Of a stretch of DNA of 42,821 nt, positions 9,746 through 17,512 are shown one piece after another. The notes beneath the pieces were generated by a model. That model did no database searches. It saw nothing but the letters and a program-made list of their open reading frames with translations, and was not told the DNA's origin. Origin of the DNA: Alphaproteobacteria bacterium (GTDB taxonomy: Bacteria; Pseudomonadota; Alphaproteobacteria; Micavibrionales; Micavibrionaceae); the NCBI GenBank assembly GCA_020445145.1, contig JAGRHC010000024.1, positions 1-42,821 of the forward strand. The letters are read 5' to 3'. Position 1 is the stretch's first letter; each line of letters opens with the position of its first letter. Both the position numbers and the translations under genes were made by a program.

Positions 9746-10150
9746 ATGATAAATGCCATCGGAATAGCATTGACCGGCCTCCAATCGGCCTCGACGAAAG
9801 TGACCGCCAGCGCGTCAAACATTGCAAACGCGCTGACCGCAGGTTCGCTCACCGATGAAAACAACGCCCCCTACACAGCCCTGACCACCGTCTCAAAGGC
9901 GCAAGGCTCGGAAACCGGCGGCGTCCAGACACAAATTGTCGCAAAAAACCCCGGATACGTAACCGCATACGCCCCCGGCTCGCCCTTCGCAGATGAAAAC
10001 GGCCTTGTCGGGGCACCAAACGTAGACTTCGCCGAAGAAATCGTAAAATTAAAACTCGCCGAAATCTCATACAAAGCAAATATCGGCACCATCAAAACCG
10101 CCGCCGAACTCGAGGATGACCTCCTCTCCATCTTAGACAAAAAAGTCTGA
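9746..10150 (+). CDS. FlgC-like flagellar rod-family protein, orphan
   Basis: 134 residues with both ends of the flagellar rod/hook protein family. The N-terminal helix motif reads ALTGLQSASTKVTASASNIANA (in part: KVTASASNIANA). The C-terminus reads GAPNVDFAEEIVKLKLAEISYKANI (in part: NVDFAEEIVKLKLAEISYKAN), matching the FlgC-type NVD...E.......SY.AN signature. The middle part contains PGSPFADENGLV, as in FlgC (EPGHPLAD). FlgC forms part of the proximal rod of the flagellar basal body and self-assembles outside the inner membrane. No other flagellar gene is in the window. It may be a stray paralogue, since true flgC normally sits with flgB and fliE. The start has no strong ribosome binding site. 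Confidence 0.75.
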   Translation: MINAIGIALTGLQSASTKVTASASNIANALTAGSLTDENNAPYTALTTVSKAQGSETGGVQTQIVAKNPGYVTAYAPGSPFADENGLVGAPNVDFAEEIVKLKLAEISYKANIGTIKTAAELEDDLLSILDKKV

Positions 10151-10194
10151 TTTTCTTCTTGCTGCCGCAACGCTTTCCAGCAACACTGGAAACC

Positions 10195-11037
10195 ATGAAA
10201 TTCGTCTTCTTTGGCTACGACTATTCGTTAGAAATCGCAAAAGCGCTGATCGCCGACGGCCACACGCTCATAAGGCTATTCACCTTCCCGTGCGATTCCA
10301 TGTTCAATTTCAACACCCAGCTCAAAAATCTGGCCCAAAACCTGAATATTCCCGTCACAGAAACCCCGATCACCCCGCAAGACATTGAAAACGCCCTAAA
10401 GGACGGATGCACCCTGTTCCTCGCCGCCGGATACCCGCACAAAATCCCGCCGATTGACGAAAAACAGGCCTATGCCCTCAACATCCACCCGTCCCTCCTC
10501 CCCAAGGCCCGTGGTATCATGCCCCTCCCCTACATCATCCAGCAAACCCCGGAAGCGGCAGGATTCACCATACACAAAATTAGCGACAAATTCGACAATG
10601 GGGACATCATCTATCAGGAACCGCTCCCCGTCTCCGCAGAAACAGACATTGAAATCCTCTCGGCGCAAATCGCCATGCGCACCCCCGGCGTAACCGTCGA
10701 GATCGTGCGCGATATATCGAACCTCTGGCATCAGGCAAAACCGCAAGACCCGGCTCAAGCCACACACGTTCCCCCCCCGGATGAAGCCATGCGCTCGCTG
10801 GACTGGACGCAGACAATCGAATCACTAAATCAAAAAGGCCGCGCCTTTGGCCGCTTCGGGGTCATCGCCACCCTCCAGAACCGGAATTTCGTCGTCTTCA
10901 ACTTCAAAGGCTGGCAGGAAGCACACAGCAACACCCCCGGCGATGTCCTCCTCGCCGGCCCGCGCGAAATAATCGTCGCCGCAAAAGACGGCTACATCTG
11001 CCTGAAAGAATTTCACGCGCTTGAAGCCGCGCCTTGA
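10195..11037 (+). CDS. Formyltransferase-family protein (Fmt/ArnA-like)
   Basis: 280 residues from the ATG at 10195; an upstream in-frame start at 10159 adds 12 residues that do not look like the family. The N-terminal formyltransferase domain has LNIHPSLLPKARG, giving the catalytic Asn96-x-His98-x-Ser100 triad, and DNGDII with catalytic Asp137. These are the residues that use 10-formyltetrahydrofolate to formylate an amine. The C-terminal part (residues ~190-280) resembles the small beta domain of Fmt-type enzymes. It is shorter than methionyl-tRNA formyltransferase (~310) and has no tRNA-synthesis neighbours. A sugar-amine formyltransferase (as for N-formylated surface sugars) or another acceptor is therefore more likely. 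The acceptor is unknown. Confidence 0.8.
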   Translation: MKFVFFGYDYSLEIAKALIADGHTLIRLFTFPCDSMFNFNTQLKNLAQNLNIPVTETPITPQDIENALKDGCTLFLAAGYPHKIPPIDEKQAYALNIHPSLLPKARGIMPLPYIIQQTPEAAGFTIHKISDKFDNGDIIYQEPLPVSAETDIEILSAQIAMRTPGVTVEIVRDISNLWHQAKPQDPAQATHVPPPDEAMRSLDWTQTIESLNQKGRAFGRFGVIATLQNRNFVVFNFKGWQEAHSNTPGDVLLAGPREIIVAAKDGYICLKEFHALEAAP

Positions 11038-11139
11038 TTTTTCTGACTTTCAGGGATGAATTTTCCAAGCAATTATGATATAAAAAGTCAGTAATTTTCT
11101 GAATCATCCTTTTTCAAGACTTAAAGGGGCGTTCCAGCC

Positions 11140-12402
11140 TTGAACCGCTTTTTGAAAAACATAGCGCTAGCTCTTCTGTTCCTCTGCCTGACCATGACAG
11201 GCAGCGCGTCAGCCTATGCGCTGGATGTCATCCAAGTGCGCTTTGGCCTGCACAACGAAAAAACGCGTATGGTTCTGGACCTCAGCGACGTTTCAGATTT
11301 CAGGGTTTTTGCCCTTTCTGACCCTTACAGAATGGTCATCGACCTCCCGGGGTTCAACTGGAAAGCCGGAAGTGTCGTCAAACCCCCTCAAACAGGGATC
11401 TCGGACGTCCGGCAGGGCCCACTGCAACCCGGCATTTCCCGCATCGTCTTTGACATGAAAAACGCCGTCTCGGTAAAATCAGCTTTCCTGCTACCGGCAC
11501 AAAACGAAAAATCCAACAGGCTGGTCATTGACTTCACCTCGGCAAGCCCGCAGGAATTCGCCGCCGATAAAGGAAAAATCTTCGGAACCCTGCGTGTAAG
11601 CGACGACACAGCGCCGGGACAAGAAACAACGCTCGCCGGGTCACCGGCGAACGATCTGCTCGGCATTGATTCGCCGCCCATACCACCAAGAAAATCCTTC
11701 GGCAAAAAGCCCCTCATTATTATCGACCCCGGCCACGGCGGCATTGACCCCGGCGCACCGGGCCCAAGCAATCTCAGAGAAAAGGATGTTGTTCTGGCCT
11801 TAGGTCTTGAGCTGAAAAAACAACTCCTCGCCACAGGCCGCTACCGCGTCATGATGACCAGAGACAAAGATGAATTCATCCGCCTTGCAGACCGCGTAAA
11901 ATTCGCCCGCAACAACAGCGGCGATTTATTTGTATCGATCCACGCAGACTCAGTGCACAAAGCAAACATCCGCGGGGCATCCGTCTACACACTCTCTCAA
12001 AAAGCATCAGACGCCCAAACCGCAAAACTCGCAGAAAAAGAAAACAAGGCAGACCTGATCGCCGGGATCGACCTCAGCACAGAAGATGAGCAAGTCGCCA
12101 ACATCCTCTACGACTTCGCAATGACCGACACCATGAACCAATCAAAATTCTTCGCCAACACCCTCGTTGATCGCATGAAATCCGGCGGCGTCAGTACACT
12201 CGACAACACCCACCGCTACGCCGGATTCGCCGTCCTCAAAGCGCCAGACATTCCTTCAATCCTGATCGAATCAGGCTTCATGTCCAACGCCAGCGAAGCC
12301 CGAATGCTCAACCAGACCAACTACCGTTCAAAAATGGCCTCCTCGATCCGCAGCGGAATCGATGCCTATTTCGAGCACGTCCGGTTGACCCAGAATAACT
12401 AG
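11140..12402 (+). CDS. amiC: N-acetylmuramoyl-L-alanine amidase with AMIN domain
   Basis: Periplasmic zinc amidase that cuts the MurNAc-L-Ala bond of peptidoglycan, typically for daughter-cell separation. The order of parts is: signal peptide (~1-27), AMIN domain (~28-135) for septal targeting, linker, and Amidase_3 domain (~190-415). Zinc ligands are visible as DPGHGG (His199), LREKD (Glu214) and SIHAD (His268), with catalytic Glu377 in LIESGFMSN. An inserted helical region at ~290-330 fits the autoinhibitory segment of AmiB/AmiC-type enzymes that are opened by EnvC/NlpD-like activators. The length of 420 is normal. The start is TTG with AGGGG about 10 nt upstream. It stands alone. Confidence 0.93.
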   Translation: MNRFLKNIALALLFLCLTMTGSASAYALDVIQVRFGLHNEKTRMVLDLSDVSDFRVFALSDPYRMVIDLPGFNWKAGSVVKPPQTGISDVRQGPLQPGISRIVFDMKNAVSVKSAFLLPAQNEKSNRLVIDFTSASPQEFAADKGKIFGTLRVSDDTAPGQETTLAGSPANDLLGIDSPPIPPRKSFGKKPLIIIDPGHGGIDPGAPGPSNLREKDVVLALGLELKKQLLATGRYRVMMTRDKDEFIRLADRVKFARNNSGDLFVSIHADSVHKANIRGASVYTLSQKASDAQTAKLAEKENKADLIAGIDLSTEDEQVANILYDFAMTDTMNQSKFFANTLVDRMKSGGVSTLDNTHRYAGFAVLKAPDIPSILIESGFMSNASEARMLNQTNYRSKMASSIRSGIDAYFEHVRLTQNN

Positions 12403-12589
12403 AAGCACAGACAGTCAAAATGACTGTTGCAAATATGCATAACCTTTCCCCAAATGTTGTAAAAAAATCAAAAACATCTTGAAAAGCACGTGTAATTTTT
12501 CGAAAGTCATGTATAAGAAAAAAACAGTGCCTTTTTAAAAATGGCAAAGTTTCTCTCTGGTTTAACAATAAGGACAAATGAGGATTAAA

Positions 12590-12802
12590 ATGAAAAAAGC
12601 AGTCGCAACCATATGCCTGGTGGGCTCCACTCTCGCTCTCGCAGCTTGCGGATCAACTGGCGAAACCAACGTTGAAACAGCAGTTCCATACACAATGGAC
12701 CGTACAGCTTCTTACGAGCACGGTGCATCTGTTGCTGCAACACCAGTTCAAGCTGATGCGGCACAAGCGGACACAATGTTCCACAAGTCACAAACAAAAT
12801 AA
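12590..12802 (+). CDS. Very small lipoprotein
   Basis: 70 residues from the ATG at 12590, which has GAGG 6 nt upstream; an ATG at 12578 would add four residues. Lipoprotein signal with lipobox LAAC. The mature chain is only ~50 residues, rich in Ala, Thr and Gln, with no predicted fold (many TPVQADAAQAD-like residues). Small Ala/Gln-rich lipoproteins like this are often abundant envelope proteins. I do not recognise a family. It is followed by an imperfect long hairpin and a strong terminator. Confidence 0.75.
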   Translation: MKKAVATICLVGSTLALAACGSTGETNVETAVPYTMDRTASYEHGASVAATPVQADAAQADTMFHKSQTK

Positions 12803-12870
12803 TAACGCGCGCAGGACGCATTTTCACAAAAAACATTTTGGGTTAGTGCGTCCAGCCTGCTATAGAAAAA

Positions 12871-12898
12871 AGACTGTCTACACAGACAGTCTTTTTTT
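12871..12898 (+). terminator. Intrinsic terminator after the small lipoprotein
   Basis: Stem AGACTGTC / GACAGTCT (12871-12878, 12885-12892), 6-nt loop, seven T. A second weaker hairpin precedes it, with arms GGACGCA (12814-12820) and TGCGTCC (12847-12853), so the 3' UTR is highly folded. Confidence 0.92.
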
Positions 12899-12929
12899 AT
12901 GACGTTTGATCTTAAAACCGGGGCCACGC

Positions 12930-13217
12930 ATGAACATTCTCTTCAACATTCTGTTGTTTCTGATATGCAATTTTGCAGGATCATGGATGAGTGCCATCAT
13001 GTTCAATGTCATCGCCCTGACAGGAATAGCAGACCTTCAAAGCAACCCTGATTTCGCAGAGTGGTATCTCATCCGGATCATGATCACATGGCTGGTCTGC
13101 GCCCTGTTCAGCGTCAGCATCTTTTTCCTGAGCAAGAGCAAATGGAAATACTTCTTCGCCGCAGCGCCAATCATCTTCCCATGCATTGGCGGCTTTGTCC
13201 TTCTAGCCTACGCATAG
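12930..13217 (+). CDS. Small integral membrane protein
   Basis: 95 residues from the ATG at 12930 (GGGG about 7 nt upstream); the frame extends back to a TTG at 12906, which overlaps the end of the terminator region. Three hydrophobic helices are visible: residues ~2-32, ~49-68 and ~74-94, with SKSKWK between the last two. No family recognised. It ends 3 bp before the convergent L,D-transpeptidase gene. Confidence 0.65.
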   Translation: MNILFNILLFLICNFAGSWMSAIMFNVIALTGIADLQSNPDFAEWYLIRIMITWLVCALFSVSIFFLSKSKWKYFFAAAPIIFPCIGGFVLLAYA

Positions 13218-13220
13218 ATC

Positions 13221-14339
13221 TTATTGATTGATTTTATAAGAGGTTTGAGCGGCGCCCTTTTCGGCATCGACTTCATTCTGGCTGAGTGAAGTCTCCGCAT
13301 CCTTAGCCTTCGCTTCAACCTGAGCTGCAGGAGCCTTACCCTTCACCTTCCGATTCGCCGGCGGAACAGGCGCCTTTACATCAACAGCAGAAGCCTCTTC
13401 AGACTCATCCGTAACTTTAACACCGCGCTTGGCAACCCGAACAGGATACCCATTTCGTTCACGCACAGCGCGCCGAATACGCGGCCAGTTCAAATCCTCA
13501 ACACGATCCCCGGCAACGCGGCGAATATAGGCAATCTCATCCTTTGTCAGATCTTCTGCTTTAAAATCGCCGGTATTCTCAAGATCCATAGACTGATCAA
13601 CCGTTGGATGGGCCTCAAGATAAAGAGAATCATCAATCCACGCCGCAATAATAGGCTGATTGATAACATTCACCGGCGTCCCAACCGGAATTTTCGGATA
13701 AAGCTTGAGAATAGCCTCAGGATACATACGAATACAGCCGCTGCTAACCCGGCGCCCGATCCCGTAAGGCTTGTTCGTCCCGTGAATCGCATATTGCGGC
13801 CACCCAAGATAAAGTGCATTCGTCCCCATCGGGTTATCCGGCCCCGGATACACAGCTTCCGGAAGCTCAGGGTGCTCCTCGCGCATCCGCGGCGTTGGCC
13901 GCCACACTGGCCCGACAACCTTGCGCACAACGGTCGTCTCTCCCATTGGCGTAGAAAGCCCCTCACGCCCGATCCCGATCGGATAGGTATCCGGTGCCTT
14001 GTCGCCATTCACAAACGCATACAAACGCATTTCCGGCAGATTAATAACAACCCCCTCGCGCGGCACATCAGGCAACAAATGACGCGTAGGAATAACAACC
14101 TTTGCCCCGGTTCCTGGAATCCAAGGATCAAGCCCCTGATTAGCAGCCCGAATCTCGACAAACCCAAGATTATACTCACGCGCCAGATGAACAAGCGTAT
14201 CCTCATAGACCGCCTTGCGCTCCTGCATGTCCCCGACATAATTTTTTGCATAACCGTCCGCATGCGCGCCAAAAGCAGCAGATGTTAGGCCCGCAGCCAG
14301 AACAGCCTGAAAAACCGCTTTCTTCAAAACAGATCGCAT
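13221..14339 (-). CDS. L,D-transpeptidase (ErfK/YbiS/YcfS/YnhG family)
   Basis: Periplasmic YkuD-fold enzyme that makes 3-3 peptidoglycan cross-links or attaches lipoproteins to the wall. Signal peptide at ~1-28. A LysM-like segment covers ~43-85 (YEDTLVHLAREYNLG, IPGTGAKVVIPT), as in E. coli YbiS/ErfK. The YkuD domain covers ~95-230 with His186 (YAIHGTNKPYGIG) and the catalytic loop SSGCIRMYPE (Cys202, Arg204). A ~100-residue tail rich in Ala, Lys and Glu follows, predicted disordered. Length 372 versus ~310 for E. coli paralogues, owing to that tail. The ATG has GGAG 6 nt upstream. Transcribed toward, and ending 3 bp from, the small membrane protein gene. Confidence 0.94.
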   Translation of the reverse strand: MRSVLKKAVFQAVLAAGLTSAAFGAHADGYAKNYVGDMQERKAVYEDTLVHLAREYNLGFVEIRAANQGLDPWIPGTGAKVVIPTRHLLPDVPREGVVINLPEMRLYAFVNGDKAPDTYPIGIGREGLSTPMGETTVVRKVVGPVWRPTPRMREEHPELPEAVYPGPDNPMGTNALYLGWPQYAIHGTNKPYGIGRRVSSGCIRMYPEAILKLYPKIPVGTPVNVINQPIIAAWIDDSLYLEAHPTVDQSMDLENTGDFKAEDLTKDEIAYIRRVAGDRVEDLNWPRIRRAVRERNGYPVRVAKRGVKVTDESEEASAVDVKAPVPPANRKVKGKAPAAQVEAKAKDAETSLSQNEVDAEKGAAQTSYKINQ

Positions 14340-14393
14340 CTGTCACTCCTTTTTATTTTTTCGGGTATCTTCGTGAGGATAATACATCCGGGA

Positions 14394-14747
14394 TCAGAAA
14401 GATGAGTCCTTGTTTACAAGAAATTCAACCTCTTGTACAAGCCTTTCATAAGTGCGATCAAAAATACCGCTTTTCGCAATACGCCCCTTGCCGCGCTTAT
14501 ATAGCTCATACATCGTTGCACGCGGCCCTGTACGACGAATAAGGAACTGAAGATAGGGCGCACCAACATCGCTGCGGTAATAAGTATAGCTGGCAAGACC
14601 GGCATCAAAGTCGCACTCAACCGTCCGGTCATGTAAAATCCCCGTAGAGGCTGCTCTGCAATATAGCTGATCAAGCTTGCGAAACTGGTTCTGGGAAAAC
14701 CCGGAAGGACCACTCTGCAGCGGATTTTGAATCACTTCGAAAATCAT
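14394..14747 (-). CDS. Conserved-looking protein of unknown function
   Basis: 117 residues with no signal peptide or membrane segment. It is basic, with RRTGPRATMYELYKRGKGRI-like patches (in part: RATMYELYKRGKGR), and has two Cys. I do not recognise a family. The gene lies just upstream of the L,D-transpeptidase on the same strand, 54 bp apart, and is divergent from the redoxin gene. The ribosome binding site is weak, so start choice is uncertain. Confidence 0.6.
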   Translation of the reverse strand: MIFEVIQNPLQSGPSGFSQNQFRKLDQLYCRAASTGILHDRTVECDFDAGLASYTYYRSDVGAPYLQFLIRRTGPRATMYELYKRGKGRIAKSGIFDRTYERLVQEVEFLVNKDSSF

Positions 14748-14789
14748 ATATAAAGAATACCAGATTCACCCTGAAAAAGGAAGAAACCA

Positions 14790-15344
14790 ATGGCCCTCCT
14801 CCACACCCCCGCCAAAGAAGAAAACGTCTCGGCCCCGGCCTTTTCCCTCAAGAACATAGATGGAAAAACATTCACATTGGAGGATTGCATGGGAGAAAAC
14901 GGCCTGCTGGTCATGTTCATTTGCAACCACTGCCCCTACGTCAAAGCCATCACAGACCGCCTCGCCGGCACTTGCAAAACATTACAATCAGAGGGAATCG
15001 GTGTCGTAGCAATCATGTCTAACGATACCCTCAACTACCCGGAAGATTCGTTTGAAAATATGAAAAAATTCGCTGCGCAAAACAGCTTCACATTCCCCTA
15101 CCTGATCGATGAAACACAAAGCGTCGCCAAAGCCTACGGCGCCGTCTGCACACCCGATTTCTTCGGCTTTGATAGCAATGGAATCCTCCAATACCGCGGC
15201 CGCCTCGACAGTGCCGCCAATCGCCCGGCCGGCCCGGATACAATCCCCGAACTCCTCAATGCCATGCGAACCATCAAGGATCATGGCATCACTACAGCAG
15301 CGCAAAACCCGTCTATGGGCTGTTCAATCAAATGGAAAGAATAA
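14790..15344 (+). CDS. Thioredoxin-fold redoxin (PRX-like2/AhpC-TSA family)
   Basis: 184-residue thiol-redox protein. Residues 14-40 (SAPAFSLKNIDGKTFTL, in part PAFSLKNIDGK) are the usual beta-strand lead-in. The active site reads CNHCPYVKA with Cys45 and Cys48, the CxxCP form seen in the thioredoxin-like family of small peroxiredoxin relatives. Downstream, CTPDFFGFD has the cis-Pro-type loop and RGRLDSA fits the last strands. No signal peptide, so it acts in the cytoplasm, probably as a peroxiredoxin or disulfide reductase. Good AAGGA ribosome binding site. Monocistronic. Confidence 0.88.
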   Translation: MALLHTPAKEENVSAPAFSLKNIDGKTFTLEDCMGENGLLVMFICNHCPYVKAITDRLAGTCKTLQSEGIGVVAIMSNDTLNYPEDSFENMKKFAAQNSFTFPYLIDETQSVAKAYGAVCTPDFFGFDSNGILQYRGRLDSAANRPAGPDTIPELLNAMRTIKDHGITTAAQNPSMGCSIKWKE

Positions 15345-15423
15345 CAATATAACACTGGAACAGCCTGAAAATATCGCTAAGATAGGGCCGCTCGTAACAA
15401 AAACATAATACAAGGAATAAACG

Positions 15424-16146
15424 ATGGCCGATCTGTTTAGCGAAGTCGATGAAGCCCTGCGGCAAGAACGCATGGAGCGGTTCTGGAAAGAAAACAGTAG
15501 CGCTATTGTGGCTTTCGTCGTTCTCAGTATTCTTGCCACAGCCGCATACTCCGGCTATCGGTCCTGGAACAACGGCGTAAAAACACAGCAAACAACACAA
15601 CTCTTGCAAGCGGAAAGAGAAGACGACCCTGCCGCAGCGCTTGCAGAACTCGCCCCTAATCTGCGCCCCGGCCTCGAAGTGATCGCAGACCTGAACGCCG
15701 CAGGCAACCTAATGCAAAATGGGAAAGCAGAAGAAGCAATCGCCATTTACAACAAAGTTGCAAATGGCGAAAAATCGGAACCTGAATTCCGCGACCTCGC
15801 AAAATTGACACTGGCGCGCCTAAAGGCCAAAGAAGAGCCAAAAGAAGCCCTGAGCATGCTCCAGCCCCTCTGGGAAGGAGAAGGCCCATGGCGCTACCAC
15901 GCCCGCCTAGAAGCAGCCCTCATCTACGCACATGACCTGAAAGACTATGCCAAAGCAAAAGAACAACTATCCGTCTTGAAAGAAGCAGATCAAATTCCGG
16001 AAAGTCTGGCGAAAAAAGCCAACGCGCTGGAAATCCTCTACACGCTAAAGCAAGACACGCAAGGTGACATTGCACCGGCCGCAGGATCTGAAGAAGAAGA
16101 AAAAACAGCGCCTGAAGCGAAAAACGCTGAGAAAACAAACCCCTAA
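15424..16146 (+). CDS. yfgM: YfgM-like inner-membrane TPR protein
   Basis: 240 residues. A short cytoplasmic N-terminus (MADLFSEVDEALRQERMERF, typical of alphaproteobacterial members) leads into one transmembrane helix (~27-47), then a periplasmic tetratricopeptide-like region (~50-215) and an acidic Glu/Ala tail. YfgM of E. coli is an ancillary SecYEG/PpiD-associated protein that helps pass outer membrane proteins to periplasmic chaperones. The order yfgM-bamB-der, with gaps of 17 and 5 bp, is the same as in E. coli, which supports the assignment. AAGGA ribosome binding site 6 nt before the ATG. Confidence 0.88.
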   Translation: MADLFSEVDEALRQERMERFWKENSSAIVAFVVLSILATAAYSGYRSWNNGVKTQQTTQLLQAEREDDPAAALAELAPNLRPGLEVIADLNAAGNLMQNGKAEEAIAIYNKVANGEKSEPEFRDLAKLTLARLKAKEEPKEALSMLQPLWEGEGPWRYHARLEAALIYAHDLKDYAKAKEQLSVLKEADQIPESLAKKANALEILYTLKQDTQGDIAPAAGSEEEEKTAPEAKNAEKTNP

Positions 16147-16163
16147 ATACTGGAATCAAGAGA

Positions 16164-17507
16164 ATGATCGCCATAAGCCGAAAAACCCTCGCTTTGACTG
16201 CGTTACTTTTACTGACAACCAGTTGCTCAAAAGTCACCAGCGTCTTTGAAGAAAAAAAAGCGCCCCCGCTCGAGGGAAAACGGATATCCGTTTTGGAACT
16301 TGAGAAAAAACTGACCCCCGATGACGCAGCATTAATCGGAAACGGCGTCGTCATCCCGGACTCGTGGCAAAACGATTTCTGGCCTCAAACAGGCGGATAC
16401 CCGGGCCATACAATGCAAAACCTCGCCCTTGCAGGCAACAGCCTCAAACAAATCTGGAGTCTCGATATCGGGTCAGGCGGTTCAGATGAACTCCCGCTCA
16501 CAGCCCCACCGATCATCGCTGAAAACACGATCGTAACACTCGACACAAAACAACGTCTGGCCGCATTCAACGCCGGCACCGGCAAAAAAATATGGCAGAC
16601 AGACGTCATGGCGGAGGACGAAGACGAAGCCGTCATCACCGGCGGCGTAGCCTACGAAGGTGGAAAACTATTCGTCACAAACGGCTTCGATGAACTTCTC
16701 TCCGTGTCCTTAAAAGATGGAAAAATCATCTGGCGCCGCCCGCTTCCCGCCCCCTCGCGCGCCGCCCCGACCGTCCTCAACAAACGGATTTTTGTCAGCA
16801 CACTCGACAACCGCGTCGTCGCCTTTGATGCCGCCACCGGCAACAGCTTATGGGACTACACAGGGATCAGCGAAATGGCCGGCCTCCTTGGCACCGCCAG
16901 TCCGGCAGCAGATGATGACATTGTCGTCGCCGCCTTCTCCTCAGGCGAAATCACCGCCCTGCGCGTTGAAAACGGCTCGGTCGCATGGTCCGACAACCTG
17001 GCAAGCGTCCGCAACTACGGCGGCGGCCTCGAAAGCCTGTCAGATATCCGCGCCTTGCCCGTCTTGAATGGCGGCCTCGTCATCGGCATGAGCTTCAGCG
17101 GTAAACTGGCCGCCATAGAAGAACAAACCGGCATGCGCGTCTGGCAACGTGAAATCAGCGGCTCCGAAACCCCATGGGCCGCCGGAGAAAACCTCTTCGT
17201 CTTAAGCACAGAAAACCAGTTGATCGCCCTAAACCGTGCAAACGGCGCTATCATCTGGATCACAGAACTCCCGCGCTACGAAAACCCGGAAAAGAAAAAA
17301 GATCCGATCAGTTGGAGCGGCCCGGTCATGGGTAGCAATAAACTCTACCTCGCAGGCGATAATGGCATCATGCTCAAAATAGACGCCATAAAAGGCAAAA
17401 TCGAGGACCATATAAAAATACGCAAAAACGTAAGAATGCGCCCGTTAATTGCACAAAAAACCATGTATCTTCTCTCAGAAGACGGTACACTGAGCGCATA
17501 TAGGTAA
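16164..17507 (+). CDS. bamB: BamB outer membrane assembly lipoprotein
   Basis: Periplasmic lipoprotein component of the BAM complex that inserts beta-barrel proteins into the outer membrane; binds BamA. Signal peptide with lipobox-like TTSC, lipidated Cys21. The rest is an eight-bladed PQQ/WD40-like beta-propeller with repeated AxxGxxxW blades, for example AFNAGTGKKIWQTDV, SLKDGKIIWRRPL, AFDAATGNSLWDY, RVENGSVAWSDN, EEQTGMRVWQRE and NRANGAIIWITEL. Length 447 versus ~392 in E. coli; alphaproteobacterial BamB proteins commonly carry a longer N-terminal linker before the propeller, here residues ~25-90. Sits between yfgM and der, 5 bp before der. Confidence 0.93.
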   Translation: MIAISRKTLALTALLLLTTSCSKVTSVFEEKKAPPLEGKRISVLELEKKLTPDDAALIGNGVVIPDSWQNDFWPQTGGYPGHTMQNLALAGNSLKQIWSLDIGSGGSDELPLTAPPIIAENTIVTLDTKQRLAAFNAGTGKKIWQTDVMAEDEDEAVITGGVAYEGGKLFVTNGFDELLSVSLKDGKIIWRRPLPAPSRAAPTVLNKRIFVSTLDNRVVAFDAATGNSLWDYTGISEMAGLLGTASPAADDDIVVAAFSSGEITALRVENGSVAWSDNLASVRNYGGGLESLSDIRALPVLNGGLVIGMSFSGKLAAIEEQTGMRVWQREISGSETPWAAGENLFVLSTENQLIALNRANGAIIWITELPRYENPEKKKDPISWSGPVMGSNKLYLAGDNGIMLKIDAIKGKIEDHIKIRKNVRMRPLIAQKTMYLLSEDGTLSAYR

Positions 17508-17512
17508 AAAGA

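Noticed and set aside
12308..12577. 89-codon minus-strand frame between the amidase and the small lipoprotein
   Set aside because: Overlaps the 3' end of the amidase gene and an AT-rich gap; no family resemblance or ribosome binding site.
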